Source: an uncultured Anaerotruncus sp. (lineage in GTDB: Bacteria; Bacillota; Clostridia; Oscillospirales; Ruminococcaceae). Taken from it: a stretch of DNA of 11,057 nucleotides. Under the pieces are notes generated by a model. The model was given only the letters and a program-made list of their open reading frames with translations, ran no database searches and was not told the origin of the DNA. The DNA lies in the NCBI GenBank assembly GCA_910586875.1, contig CAJUJI010000065.1, forward strand, positions 3,432 through 14,488. The letters are read 5' to 3'. Shown piece by piece: positions 5,138-11,057 of this stretch; position 1 is the first letter of the stretch, and the number at the start of each line of letters is the position of its first letter. The position numbers were made by a program, and so were the translations under genes.

Positions 5138-7918
5138 TCAGCGGAAATATTCTACCACCGCGTCAGCTACTGCATTGCCATATAAATACATGGAATATTC
5201 ACTTGCAAGCTGCTCATATTCTACCGGATTGCAAAGGTAACCAGATTCCAGCAGAATTGCAGGGCAGGCGGTCATCATTGTGACCCGATACCAGGATTGC
5301 TCGGTAAAGCGCAGATCCCGTCCGGTATCCCCGGCCAGATTGGCGCTGGCTAGGTCGGCGAGACGTTTGGAAGCATCTGTATAGTAGTACGCCTCCACAC
5401 CAGAGACGGTGTTAGCGTCGGCCGATTCCGATAGGGAGTTATGGTGGCAGGAGAGGAACAGATCAGCGTCATACTCCTGCGCAAGCTGTAATCGCCCGTT
5501 CAGCGATAGAGTGTCGTTTTCATGGGTGAGGTAAACGGTTGCGCCCAACGCTTCCAGACGGTTGCGCAGAGCATAAGCGTTTGCCAGATTGAAGCTGCTT
5601 TCCAAGGGGCCACTGGTGCCAGGGACTCCAGCCGCGCCAGGATCAGTGCCTCCATGCCCTGGGTCCAACACGATCGTTAGCTCGGAAAGTGGCTTTGCTG
5701 TCTCGGGATGCAGCTGCGGGTAACGCTTGAGATAAAGAATCGTATTGGAACCGTCAAACTGCACATCCCATCCCAACAGTTTTACCCCTTGCAGCAGTTG
5801 GAATTTCAGCGTCAGGCTACCATCCTCATTTCCTTGAATATGCAGTTCCTCGTAAAGTGTGCTAGGCGGCAGTTGTGTGTCAAACGCCTGCGCTTGATCG
5901 GTGTTTGAGAGGGTAATTGTCAGCGAATCGTTGGTGAGATCGCCGGTAAAGTAAGGCTGAACGGTGCCGCTGAGTATGAGTTTTTCCCCTTTTGCGGTTG
6001 TTTCAGCACTGATGTGCGAAAGGATATTTTGCGCAGAAGGCTGCCCCTCTGGAATGTTGGCGGCGGCCTTCAGCACATAGCCGCCGGAGCTTAACTGGTA
6101 ATAGCTGCCCAAATTTCCAACAATATAATCGACACAGCCCTGTTTGAGCAAGGTGGTATACACCCCATCATCAAGACCATTTTTGCTGATAGGGACCATA
6201 AAAGCGTTCATCTGTGCGATTGGGCGGGAACCCGCTCCACAGGCATAAACCTCGCCATCACTTTGCTGAGTGGAGGAAAGACCGTTGTAGCTTAACCGGT
6301 AGGTGACCTTTCCGATGCGCTTGATCTGTCCATAGGAGGTTAAGGTGGTGAGATCAAGCGCGCGCTGGTAGGTGACAGCAGTGCCGCGTTCGGCCTCCTC
6401 GACGGGGTCCAGCTCGGCGCTGAGTCCGCCAATCGAAGCGGTTACCTTGCCACCGGCAGGCGCGGTACAGGAAAGCATCAGCATCGAGCCGTTGAGTACC
6501 GCCTCGGAATATTGTGGGTAGAGCGAGCTTTTCACAAGGGCGGAAATGCGGTTTGGGGTATCCTCCATTTCTCGGGAAATGGTGACAGTTTTGGTGGTGT
6601 TGCCCTGTCGGAATTGATAGCTATTCTCACCTGCGTAAACATCCACCAACACCCCCCAAAGCCCATTGTTACTTTTGCGAGTAATTTCGCGGCCGTTTAA
6701 GGTAAGCGGCTCCCCTGGATTGGAGGTTCCCGTAACAAAATATTTTGTGGTAGCTGCGCTGACCTTCAAAGTCTGTGTTGGGCGGGTCACCTGAAAGCTT
6801 GTCGGGTAATGAAGGTTTGGCAGCTTTAGAGGCTGTTGCACAAAGGTCGCCGCCAACGAAAATGCCGCAGTGCGGTCGCGGGTATTCAATCCGTGGTAAT
6901 CGGAGACCGCGACCCCAAACGAAGCCTTATCCTCTGAAAGAAATAGACTGTTGTCAATTTGATGTGCGAACAGGTTATTATCATTGACGCGAAAGCTGGG
7001 ATAATAGGCGGTTTTCAGCCGCTTGCAGAGCGCAGCCCAGCCATCAAACTGTGCACCCAGCTCATCCGGCGGCAGCTCCTCATCTGCGACCGGCACAACA
7101 AATTGCAGAATACCTTGCTGCATCGGATCACTGGCGAGATCGACCTGCGAAGGAGAGGCAAGCATTCGGCTGTCTGCCAGCATTCCGATGCGCTGCTGTT
7201 GTGTGTCACGCAAAGCAGCGTGTGCGCGTTCCAGGGTGTGTGTAACCGCCTCTGGATAGCCGGACAGGGAGGTATCCTTCCCATCTAGCTCCTCAAAAAT
7301 CACCCCTGCAATATCGTAATGCAACGCCAATTCCTTGACAACACTGCCAACAAACCGCTGTACATCCGGATTCAGCGGATCAAGGATCCCATTTACCACC
7401 CAGTCGGAGTGCTGTACAGCAGGGCTGCTGGTGGAAACCTCCTGTGAAAGCCTAAAAGGGTTGAGCAGCGCATACACCTGTAAATTTTCCAGCTTCGCCT
7501 GGTTGACCAGGTAGCCCAGCGGATCAAAGAAGGTAAAACGCCCCTGTTGGCCGGTCCAGTAAGTGCTGGAGGGAAGCACTGAGGATTGGTAAAACGCATC
7601 GCATTCTGGCACTGCCTCAAAAAAGATCGCGTTAAACCCGTAGGTTGAGGCAAAGGAAACGATCTGATCCAGCTCCTCCCGTAGCGTTTTTGCAGACAGA
7701 TTTGGGGCACTGGGGAAATCCTGGTTGCCGCGGGTATAGATCGTCAGCGCGCGCAGCTGCTCAGGAAGAGGAACGATGCCTTCCGGATACTCCTTGCGGT
7801 TGAGCTCACCGGTCAATAGATCGCTTGCATAAAGCACGGTACAGGTCAGCGCAACCACCAGAAAGGCAGCGAATGCAGTATGCAAAATGACCAGCAATCT
7901 GGGTTTTTTACCATTCAT
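5138..7918 (-). CDS. Membrane-anchored GHL10-like / N-acetylmuramoyl-L-alanine amidase fusion
   Basis: 926 aa from the ATG at 7918, supported by AAAGGA at 7933-7928; an in-frame TTG lies just upstream. Residues 9-33 form one membrane helix, placing the rest outside. Residues ~55-345 resemble GHL10 (DUF187-like glycosyl hydrolase): an opening LRALTIYT, SSVLPSSTYWTG (112-123), FDPLGYL and LLNPFR (151-156), DPLNPDVQRFV and YDIAGVIFEE. Residues ~380-450 look like a small Ig-like beta domain; 450-740 are beta-rich with no family I can name. Residues 747-926 are Amidase_3, which removes stem peptides from peptidoglycan: H755 in LDPGHGG, E773 and H825 (in SCHHN) as zinc ligands, E891 in LLESGYLCNP as the catalytic Glu. 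The amidase domain appears intact. The GHL10 part differs from the usual DGIHFDDY motif (AGVIFEEL here), so its activity is uncertain. It is last in a minus-strand unit, 14 bases after the cysteine-rich gene. Confidence 0.92.
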   Translation of the reverse strand: MNGKKPRLLVILHTAFAAFLVVALTCTVLYASDLLTGELNRKEYPEGIVPLPEQLRALTIYTRGNQDFPSAPNLSAKTLREELDQIVSFASTYGFNAIFFEAVPECDAFYQSSVLPSSTYWTGQQGRFTFFDPLGYLVNQAKLENLQVYALLNPFRLSQEVSTSSPAVQHSDWVVNGILDPLNPDVQRFVGSVVKELALHYDIAGVIFEELDGKDTSLSGYPEAVTHTLERAHAALRDTQQQRIGMLADSRMLASPSQVDLASDPMQQGILQFVVPVADEELPPDELGAQFDGWAALCKRLKTAYYPSFRVNDNNLFAHQIDNSLFLSEDKASFGVAVSDYHGLNTRDRTAAFSLAATFVQQPLKLPNLHYPTSFQVTRPTQTLKVSAATTKYFVTGTSNPGEPLTLNGREITRKSNNGLWGVLVDVYAGENSYQFRQGNTTKTVTISREMEDTPNRISALVKSSLYPQYSEAVLNGSMLMLSCTAPAGGKVTASIGGLSAELDPVEEAERGTAVTYQRALDLTTLTSYGQIKRIGKVTYRLSYNGLSSTQQSDGEVYACGAGSRPIAQMNAFMVPISKNGLDDGVYTTLLKQGCVDYIVGNLGSYYQLSSGGYVLKAAANIPEGQPSAQNILSHISAETTAKGEKLILSGTVQPYFTGDLTNDSLTITLSNTDQAQAFDTQLPPSTLYEELHIQGNEDGSLTLKFQLLQGVKLLGWDVQFDGSNTILYLKRYPQLHPETAKPLSELTIVLDPGHGGTDPGAAGVPGTSGPLESSFNLANAYALRNRLEALGATVYLTHENDTLSLNGRLQLAQEYDADLFLSCHHNSLSESADANTVSGVEAYYYTDASKRLADLASANLAGDTGRDLRFTEQSWYRVTMMTACPAILLESGYLCNPVEYEQLASEYSMYLYGNAVADAVVEYFR

Positions 7919-7932
7919 CAAACAACCGTCCT

Positions 7933-8151
7933 TTATAATTCAAAATCCGACTTGTCATACTGTGGCAGCGCAGGCATCCGCTTTGGAACCCGCTTGAGCG
8001 GGGCATACCGGTAGCGATAGCAGGAGCTGTACGGCTTGCAGACCCCTTTTTTTTCGCAGAGCACCGCTTTGCCATCGCGGGTTAAAAATCCGTATTTACA
8101 GTATTCGCAGGCGGGAGGAATTTCACTAGAAAATAATTTTGACTGGAACAT
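7933..8151 (-). CDS. 72-aa cysteine-rich protein, probable metal-binding
   Basis: The open frame extends to 8526, but the ATG at 8151 is chosen because AGGGGAG lies 6 bases before it; the ATG at 8193 has no ribosome binding site and sits inside a -10 hexamer. The 72-residue product has no signal or membrane segment. Five cysteines are at 15, 18, 32, 38 and 44: a CEYC pair, then LCEKKGVC and a last Cys before YRYRYAPLKRVPKR. The spacing suggests a small zinc ribbon or similar site. The C-terminal half is basic and then acidic (YDKSDFEL). Small proteins of this type are familiar as unnamed proteins in Clostridia, but no function is known to me. It lies between ylbJ (41-base gap) and the amidase (14-base gap), on the same strand. 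Confidence 0.85.
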   Translation of the reverse strand: MFQSKLFSSEIPPACEYCKYGFLTRDGKAVLCEKKGVCKPYSSCYRYRYAPLKRVPKRMPALPQYDKSDFEL

Positions 8152-8157
8152 GCTGAA

Positions 8158-8164
8158 CTCCCCT
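8158..8164 (-). promoter_or_regulatory. Ribosome binding site fixing the start of the cysteine-rich gene
   Basis: AGGGGAG on the minus strand, with a 6-base spacer to the ATG at 8151. No comparable site precedes the upstream in-frame ATG at 8193 or the far one at 8526. Confidence 0.85.
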
Positions 8165-8191
8165 AACTTAAATTCTGTTTTGGATAGTTTC

Positions 8192-8197
8192 ATTATA
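8192..8197 (-). promoter_or_regulatory. Perfect TATAAT -10 element before the cysteine-rich gene
   Basis: TATAAT on the minus strand about 40 bases before the start at 8151. The -35 is poor: CTGGTA, at 18 bases spacing, matches three of six positions. The hexamer overlaps the ylbJ stop codon (TAA at 8195-8193). If used, it would let the cysteine-rich protein and amidase be made without ylbJ. Confidence 0.45.
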
Positions 8198-9323
8198 CGC
8201 GATTTTTGCGAAGAATACCAGTATGAAATCTGGAAACAGCACTGCTTTGCGGAAATAAAAGAATGGTGCACATACATACTAGGCAGATAGAGGAAATAAA
8301 ACGGTTCGGTGTCGCGACCGGTACCGGCTGCACCGAAGAAGCAATGGCGGACAGCACCTGTACAGGCAGCCATCGCCAAAATAGTCCCGCGAGTAGGGCA
8401 CTCAACAGTCCATGTGCCAGACGGGAGCGGTAAAACATGGCGAAGGATAGGTCGGTATCCGCCGGAAAACAGGAGCGTATCTGAAACAGGATGCTGAAGG
8501 AGGAAAAGGAAACCAGAAAGGCGCAAAGAATAAACCCTTCTCGCGTGTGCAGTTGGGCAGCGGCAACACAGCCGTTGGTGACCTCCAACAGTCCGGTTAG
8601 GGCGGCATCAAAAAAACTGCTGCCCAGACGCGGAAAGAGCTGCCCTAACAGTGCCGCCGCAAATGGCAGGATGCCCAGTGCCCGCAGCAGTGCCGACAAT
8701 GCAGAAAACGCAACCACAAATGCGCAAATCCCCAGCATTCCGGCGGCTGCGCCCTGGACGGCCTGCACAAAGCCGCCGCCATCCGCTGTGGAGGGTCGCT
8801 TGGATTGTGCCGGTGTTTGGCGGTAGGGCCAGAATACAGCGGTGCCGATGGCCAGCGCAGAAAGCAGTTGCGCAAGCAGCAGGAATACACCGGCCTGGCG
8901 GCTGCCGAGCATCCCGGCACCTACTGCGGAAATCAAAAAGGACGGCCCCGCATTGACACAGCAGCAGAGCGCGCGCTGGCAGGCGTCGCGAGAAATTTCT
9001 CTGCGCTGATAGAGTTCAGAAAGCATTCGCGCCCCTACCGGAAAGCCGCCTAAAAAGCTCATCAGCAAAACGCTGCCCAATGCGTGCGGCATACCGGCCA
9101 AACGTCCGGTGAGCGGGTAAAGCAGCTTACTGAGCAGACCGCCGACAGGGGTAGCCGCGATTAGCCCTGCCAATATCATAAAGGGAAATAGCGCGGGAAT
9201 TACCACATTTGAGCAGCTTATAAGCCCCTGCCGCACACCGGCGGATACCTCATTGGTTTTCCACAAAAGTCCAACCGCTGTGCCACAGGCCAATAAAGTC
9301 CAACATCCATTGAAACGCCTCAT
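8193..9323 (-). CDS. ylbJ: YlbJ/SpoVV-like sporulation membrane protein (nucleoside-recognition/Gate domain)
   Basis: 376 aa and polytopic, with about eight hydrophobic segments. Recognisable YlbJ-type motifs: FPFMILAGL (46-54), SFLGGFPVGARM (89-100), NAGPSF (124-129), LTGLLEVTNG (242-251) and a late SFSSFSILFQ (272-281). The repeated G-x-P-x-G and N-x-G/S-P helices are typical of Gate/nucleoside-recognition membrane proteins. In Bacillus subtilis YlbJ (SpoVV) is made in the mother cell and is needed to move dipicolinic acid across the outer forespore membrane; I infer a similar role. The ATG at 9323 has GAGG at 9334-9331. The last ~55 residues include one more hydrophobic stretch and a basic end. 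It is divergent from yqfC-yqfD across 78 bases, which supports a sporulation role. A less specific Gate-domain transporter is the alternative. Confidence 0.8.
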   Translation of the reverse strand: MRRFNGCWTLLACGTAVGLLWKTNEVSAGVRQGLISCSNVVIPALFPFMILAGLIAATPVGGLLSKLLYPLTGRLAGMPHALGSVLLMSFLGGFPVGARMLSELYQRREISRDACQRALCCCVNAGPSFLISAVGAGMLGSRQAGVFLLLAQLLSALAIGTAVFWPYRQTPAQSKRPSTADGGGFVQAVQGAAAGMLGICAFVVAFSALSALLRALGILPFAAALLGQLFPRLGSSFFDAALTGLLEVTNGCVAAAQLHTREGFILCAFLVSFSSFSILFQIRSCFPADTDLSFAMFYRSRLAHGLLSALLAGLFWRWLPVQVLSAIASSVQPVPVATPNRFISSICLVCMCTILLFPQSSAVSRFHTGILRKNRV

Positions 9324-9401
9324 CCAATCGCCTCACATAAAAAACGAAATCCTGTAATATCTATGAGACAACAAAGCTTGAAATGCGGAAGGGATGGGCC
9401 T

Positions 9402-9701
9402 ATGTTCAAAAAACAAACACGGGGCGAGGCTTTGCCAACCTTTTTGGGCAGGGTAGCAAAAACCTTAGAGCTGCCAATGGAGGTTGCAGAGGGAATGCCA
9501 CAGATAGAACTGCTTGGCAATCGAGAGGCGACGGTAGAGCATTGCCAGCGGGTGCTGGAATATAACGATAAGGTCGTGCGACTACATACCGGCCGGATGG
9601 TGCTGCGAATTAGCGGGCGCGGGCTGCGGATGAGTTATCTGGCGGGCGATCTGGTGCGGGTGGAGGGCTGGTTCTCCACCTTTGAATTTCAGCAGCCGTA
9701 A
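9402..9701 (+). CDS. yqfC: YqfC, YabP/YqfC-family sporulation protein
   Basis: 99 aa from the ATG at 9402, which has GGAAGGG (9387-9393) upstream and gives the normal family length; the in-frame ATG at 9363 would add 13 residues unlike the family. Features of YabP/YqfC: a basic N-terminus, LGRVAKTLELP, then beta-strand repeats including IELLGNREATVEHCQRVLEYND and a G-R-L/V-x-I-x-G-x-x-L motif (GRMVLRISGRGLRM). Family members contribute to spore envelope/cortex formation and, in Bacillus, yqfC is sigma-E dependent and lies just upstream of yqfD. Here the same order is kept with an 18-base gap. No membrane segment is seen. Confidence 0.92.
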   Translation: MFKKQTRGEALPTFLGRVAKTLELPMEVAEGMPQIELLGNREATVEHCQRVLEYNDKVVRLHTGRMVLRISGRGLRMSYLAGDLVRVEGWFSTFEFQQP

Positions 9702-9719
9702 GGCAAAGATGGAGGAGCT

Positions 9720-10943
9720 ATGCCAGTCAATCAAATTTTCCGCCAAACACGTGGATTTGTAGAATTTCAAATTCAAGCAGGGGATTACGAGCGCCTGCTC
9801 AACCTCTGTGCACATCATGAGGTGCCCCTTTGGGATATCCGCCACACCGATAAGGGCTTTTTTGCCAGTACAGCGCCGCAAAGCTACCGGGATTTGTGCC
9901 GCCTGGCGCGCAAGGCCGGCGTAAAGCCGAGGCTTCGCAGACGGCGCGGACTGCCATTTGTTGTTTACCGCTATCGGGCGCGGGTGGGAATCATTGCGGG
10001 AATCGTGCTATTCATACTATCACTGCTGATTTCCCAGCAGTTCCTTTGGCAGATACAGGTCGAGGGCTGCGAACGGCTGGAGCAGCAGACGGTACTGCGC
10101 GCATTGGAGTCGCTGGGGGTCAGGCGAGGTGCGCTGAAAAGCCGCATCCAGCCGCTTATTATTAAACAGCAGATGCCACTGCTGCTTGATGATATTTCCT
10201 GGGCAGCGCTGAATATTCAGGGGACAACAGCGACCCTGCTTGTTCGAGAGCGGACGCTGCCACCACAGAAGATTGACACCCATGCCCCAGCCAATGTAGT
10301 AGCTGCAATGGATGGGCAGCTTGTACGATTAGAGGTCACCGACGGTCAAGCGATGCGCAAAAAAGGGGACACCGTGCAAAAGGGGGAGCTGATTGCAAGC
10401 GGTGTATGGGAGGACCGCTGGGGGATGACCCATTTGGTGCGTGCAAAGGCGGTTGCGATTGCACATGTGCCGCAAAGCCTAACAGTGGAGGTGCCACTGC
10501 TTCAAGAGCAGCTTTCCGCCACCGGTGAGGTAGTCCGCCGCCGTTATCTGGAAATTTGCGGGCTGCGCATCCCCCTATTTTTGTATAGTAAATTGGAGGG
10601 CGAATTCCAGCTTGCATGTCAAACCAGCACCCCAAAGGTGTTTGGTGTTCCGCTGCCGTTCGAGCTGTCGCAGGAGGAGTACCATTTCTTTGTGCGGGAG
10701 CAGGAGGAGATCAGCGAGGAAACCGCCTTGCACCTTGCCCAGCAGCAGATAAACCTTGAGGAGCAGCAACGATGGGGCGCGCAGATTTTAAAATCGCGTT
10801 ATAGTGCCTCCTTAGAGGAAGGGGTGTTGACCCTGCGCGGAGACTATGAGGTAGAAATGGATATCGCGCAACAGGTGGAAATTCCGCTGGATGATCCGAC
10901 CAGTCCGCTGGAAGAAAACCCACTGCGAGAAGGCGGTTATTGA
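9720..10943 (+). CDS. yqfD: YqfD, sporulation membrane protein
   Basis: 407 aa; the start is supported by GGAGGAG (9711-9717) just before the ATG. The N-terminal ~85 residues are soluble, with the family's FLN/LW-type pattern (LLNLCAHHEVPLWDI), ending in a very basic stretch and GLPF (77-80). One membrane helix spans about 88-107. The large C-terminal region carries expected YqfD marks: LWQIQVEGC (109-117), ISWAALNIQGTTATLLVRE (159-177), ANVVA (191-195), and the biotinyl-like half-motif GDTVQKGELIASG (216-228). YqfD is a mother-cell sporulation protein in Bacillus; its exact biochemical role is not established. It ends about 114 bases before the window edge. In many Firmicutes phoH follows; its start is not visible here. 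Confidence 0.95.
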   Translation: MPVNQIFRQTRGFVEFQIQAGDYERLLNLCAHHEVPLWDIRHTDKGFFASTAPQSYRDLCRLARKAGVKPRLRRRRGLPFVVYRYRARVGIIAGIVLFILSLLISQQFLWQIQVEGCERLEQQTVLRALESLGVRRGALKSRIQPLIIKQQMPLLLDDISWAALNIQGTTATLLVRERTLPPQKIDTHAPANVVAAMDGQLVRLEVTDGQAMRKKGDTVQKGELIASGVWEDRWGMTHLVRAKAVAIAHVPQSLTVEVPLLQEQLSATGEVVRRRYLEICGLRIPLFLYSKLEGEFQLACQTSTPKVFGVPLPFELSQEEYHFFVREQEEISEETALHLAQQQINLEEQQRWGAQILKSRYSASLEEGVLTLRGDYEVEMDIAQQVEIPLDDPTSPLEENPLREGGY

Positions 10944-10963
10944 GCAGGTGCTTAGCGGTGTTC

Positions 10964-10997
10964 ATGGGGCTTTTCTTTTACAAAAAGTCCCATTTCT
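10964..10997 (+). terminator. Candidate terminator after yqfD
   Basis: ATGGGGCTTTT (10964-10974) pairs with AAAAGTCCCAT (10983-10993) through 11 pairs including one G-T, with an 8-base loop. The following T tract is short (TTTCT), so it may be leaky and allow read-through to a downstream gene. Confidence 0.5.
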
Positions 10998-11024
10998 GAA
11001 AAGAATCGAACAAATTCTTAGAAA
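10993..11024. repeat. Imperfect inverted repeat at the right end of the window
   Basis: TTTCT (10993-10997) and AAGAAT (11001-11006) are mirrored by ATTCTT (11014-11019) and AGAAA (11020-11024) around a 7-base centre, with a 3-base bulge. It overlaps the foot of the yqfD hairpin. It could be part of the yqfD transcript end or a control site for the next gene. I see no gene start in 10944-11057. Confidence 0.4.
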
Positions 11025-11057
11025 GCATGACAAACCACCGGTGAGAGAGTACGACGT

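Noticed and set aside
8152..8526. Upstream extension of the cysteine-rich protein to 197 residues, or to 86 residues from 8193
   Set aside because: The extension overlaps ylbJ coding sequence, the 8193 ATG has no SD site and lies in a TATAAT hexamer, and AGGGGAG fits the ATG at 8151.
9332..9360. Sigma-A promoter CTCACA-17-TAATAT for yqfC
   Set aside because: Only four of six matches in each hexamer; too weak to list as a feature.
9363..9401. Longer YqfC start at 9363
   Set aside because: The added 13 residues do not look like the family, and the ATG at 9402 has a suitable ribosome binding site and gives the usual length.
9324..9401. Sigma-E promoters for ylbJ and yqfC in the divergent gap
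   Set aside because: ATA-containing -35-like and AT-rich -10-like pieces exist on both strands, but none has the right spacing or a CATA-type -10, so I cannot place one.
11007..11020. LexA/SOS-type operator at CGAACAAATTCTT
   Set aside because: The right half lacks the GTTCG arm required for the Gram-positive SOS box.

Overview
The window looks like chromosomal DNA of a spore-forming, Gram-positive anaerobe of class Clostridia, probably Oscillospirales/Ruminococcaceae-like. The evidence is a tRNA-Cys-sensing T-box leader in front of cysE-cysS, the sporulation genes yqfC-yqfD and a YlbJ/SpoVV-like gene, strong AGGAGG-type ribosome binding sites, and mid-range GC by eye. It is gene-dense, with no insertion sequences, CRISPR, tRNA or rRNA seen. 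Genus-level assignment is not possible from the sequence alone.

Layout. (1) Positions 1-1997 hold the 3' part of a two-gene unit. The first gene, cut by the window edge, encodes a Pro/Glu-rich tandem-repeat linker, an X-X-X-L-X-X-G heptad coiled coil and a conserved-looking tail. The second overlaps it by ATGA and encodes a secreted protein of unknown function. (2) Positions 2005-2620 hold a monocistronic DUF2004-like gene with its own sigma-A-type promoter. (3) Positions 2662-5118 form a complete cysteine unit: promoter, T-box leader with a UGC specifier and resolvable antiterminator/terminator, cysE (serine O-acetyltransferase), cysS (cysteinyl-tRNA synthetase) and a bidirectional terminator. 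Uncharged tRNA-Cys would raise both cysteine synthesis and tRNA charging. (4) Positions 9323-5138, minus strand: a YlbJ/SpoVV-like membrane protein, a 72-aa cysteine-rich protein, and a 926-aa membrane-anchored wall enzyme with an N-terminal GHL10-like domain and a C-terminal Amidase_3 domain. (5) Positions 9402-10943, plus strand and divergent from ylbJ: yqfC and yqfD, which are mother-cell sporulation genes in Bacillus.

Most of the window is recognisable core Firmicutes biology. The least explained parts are the heptad-repeat/secreted-protein pair at the left end, the 72-aa cysteine-rich protein, and the GHL10-amidase fusion. The fusion is interesting because an amidase makes peptide-free glycan strands and E. 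coli DigH, a GHL10 enzyme, cuts such strands; however, the GHL10 acidic motif here is altered. I do not see a clear-cut, wholly new system.
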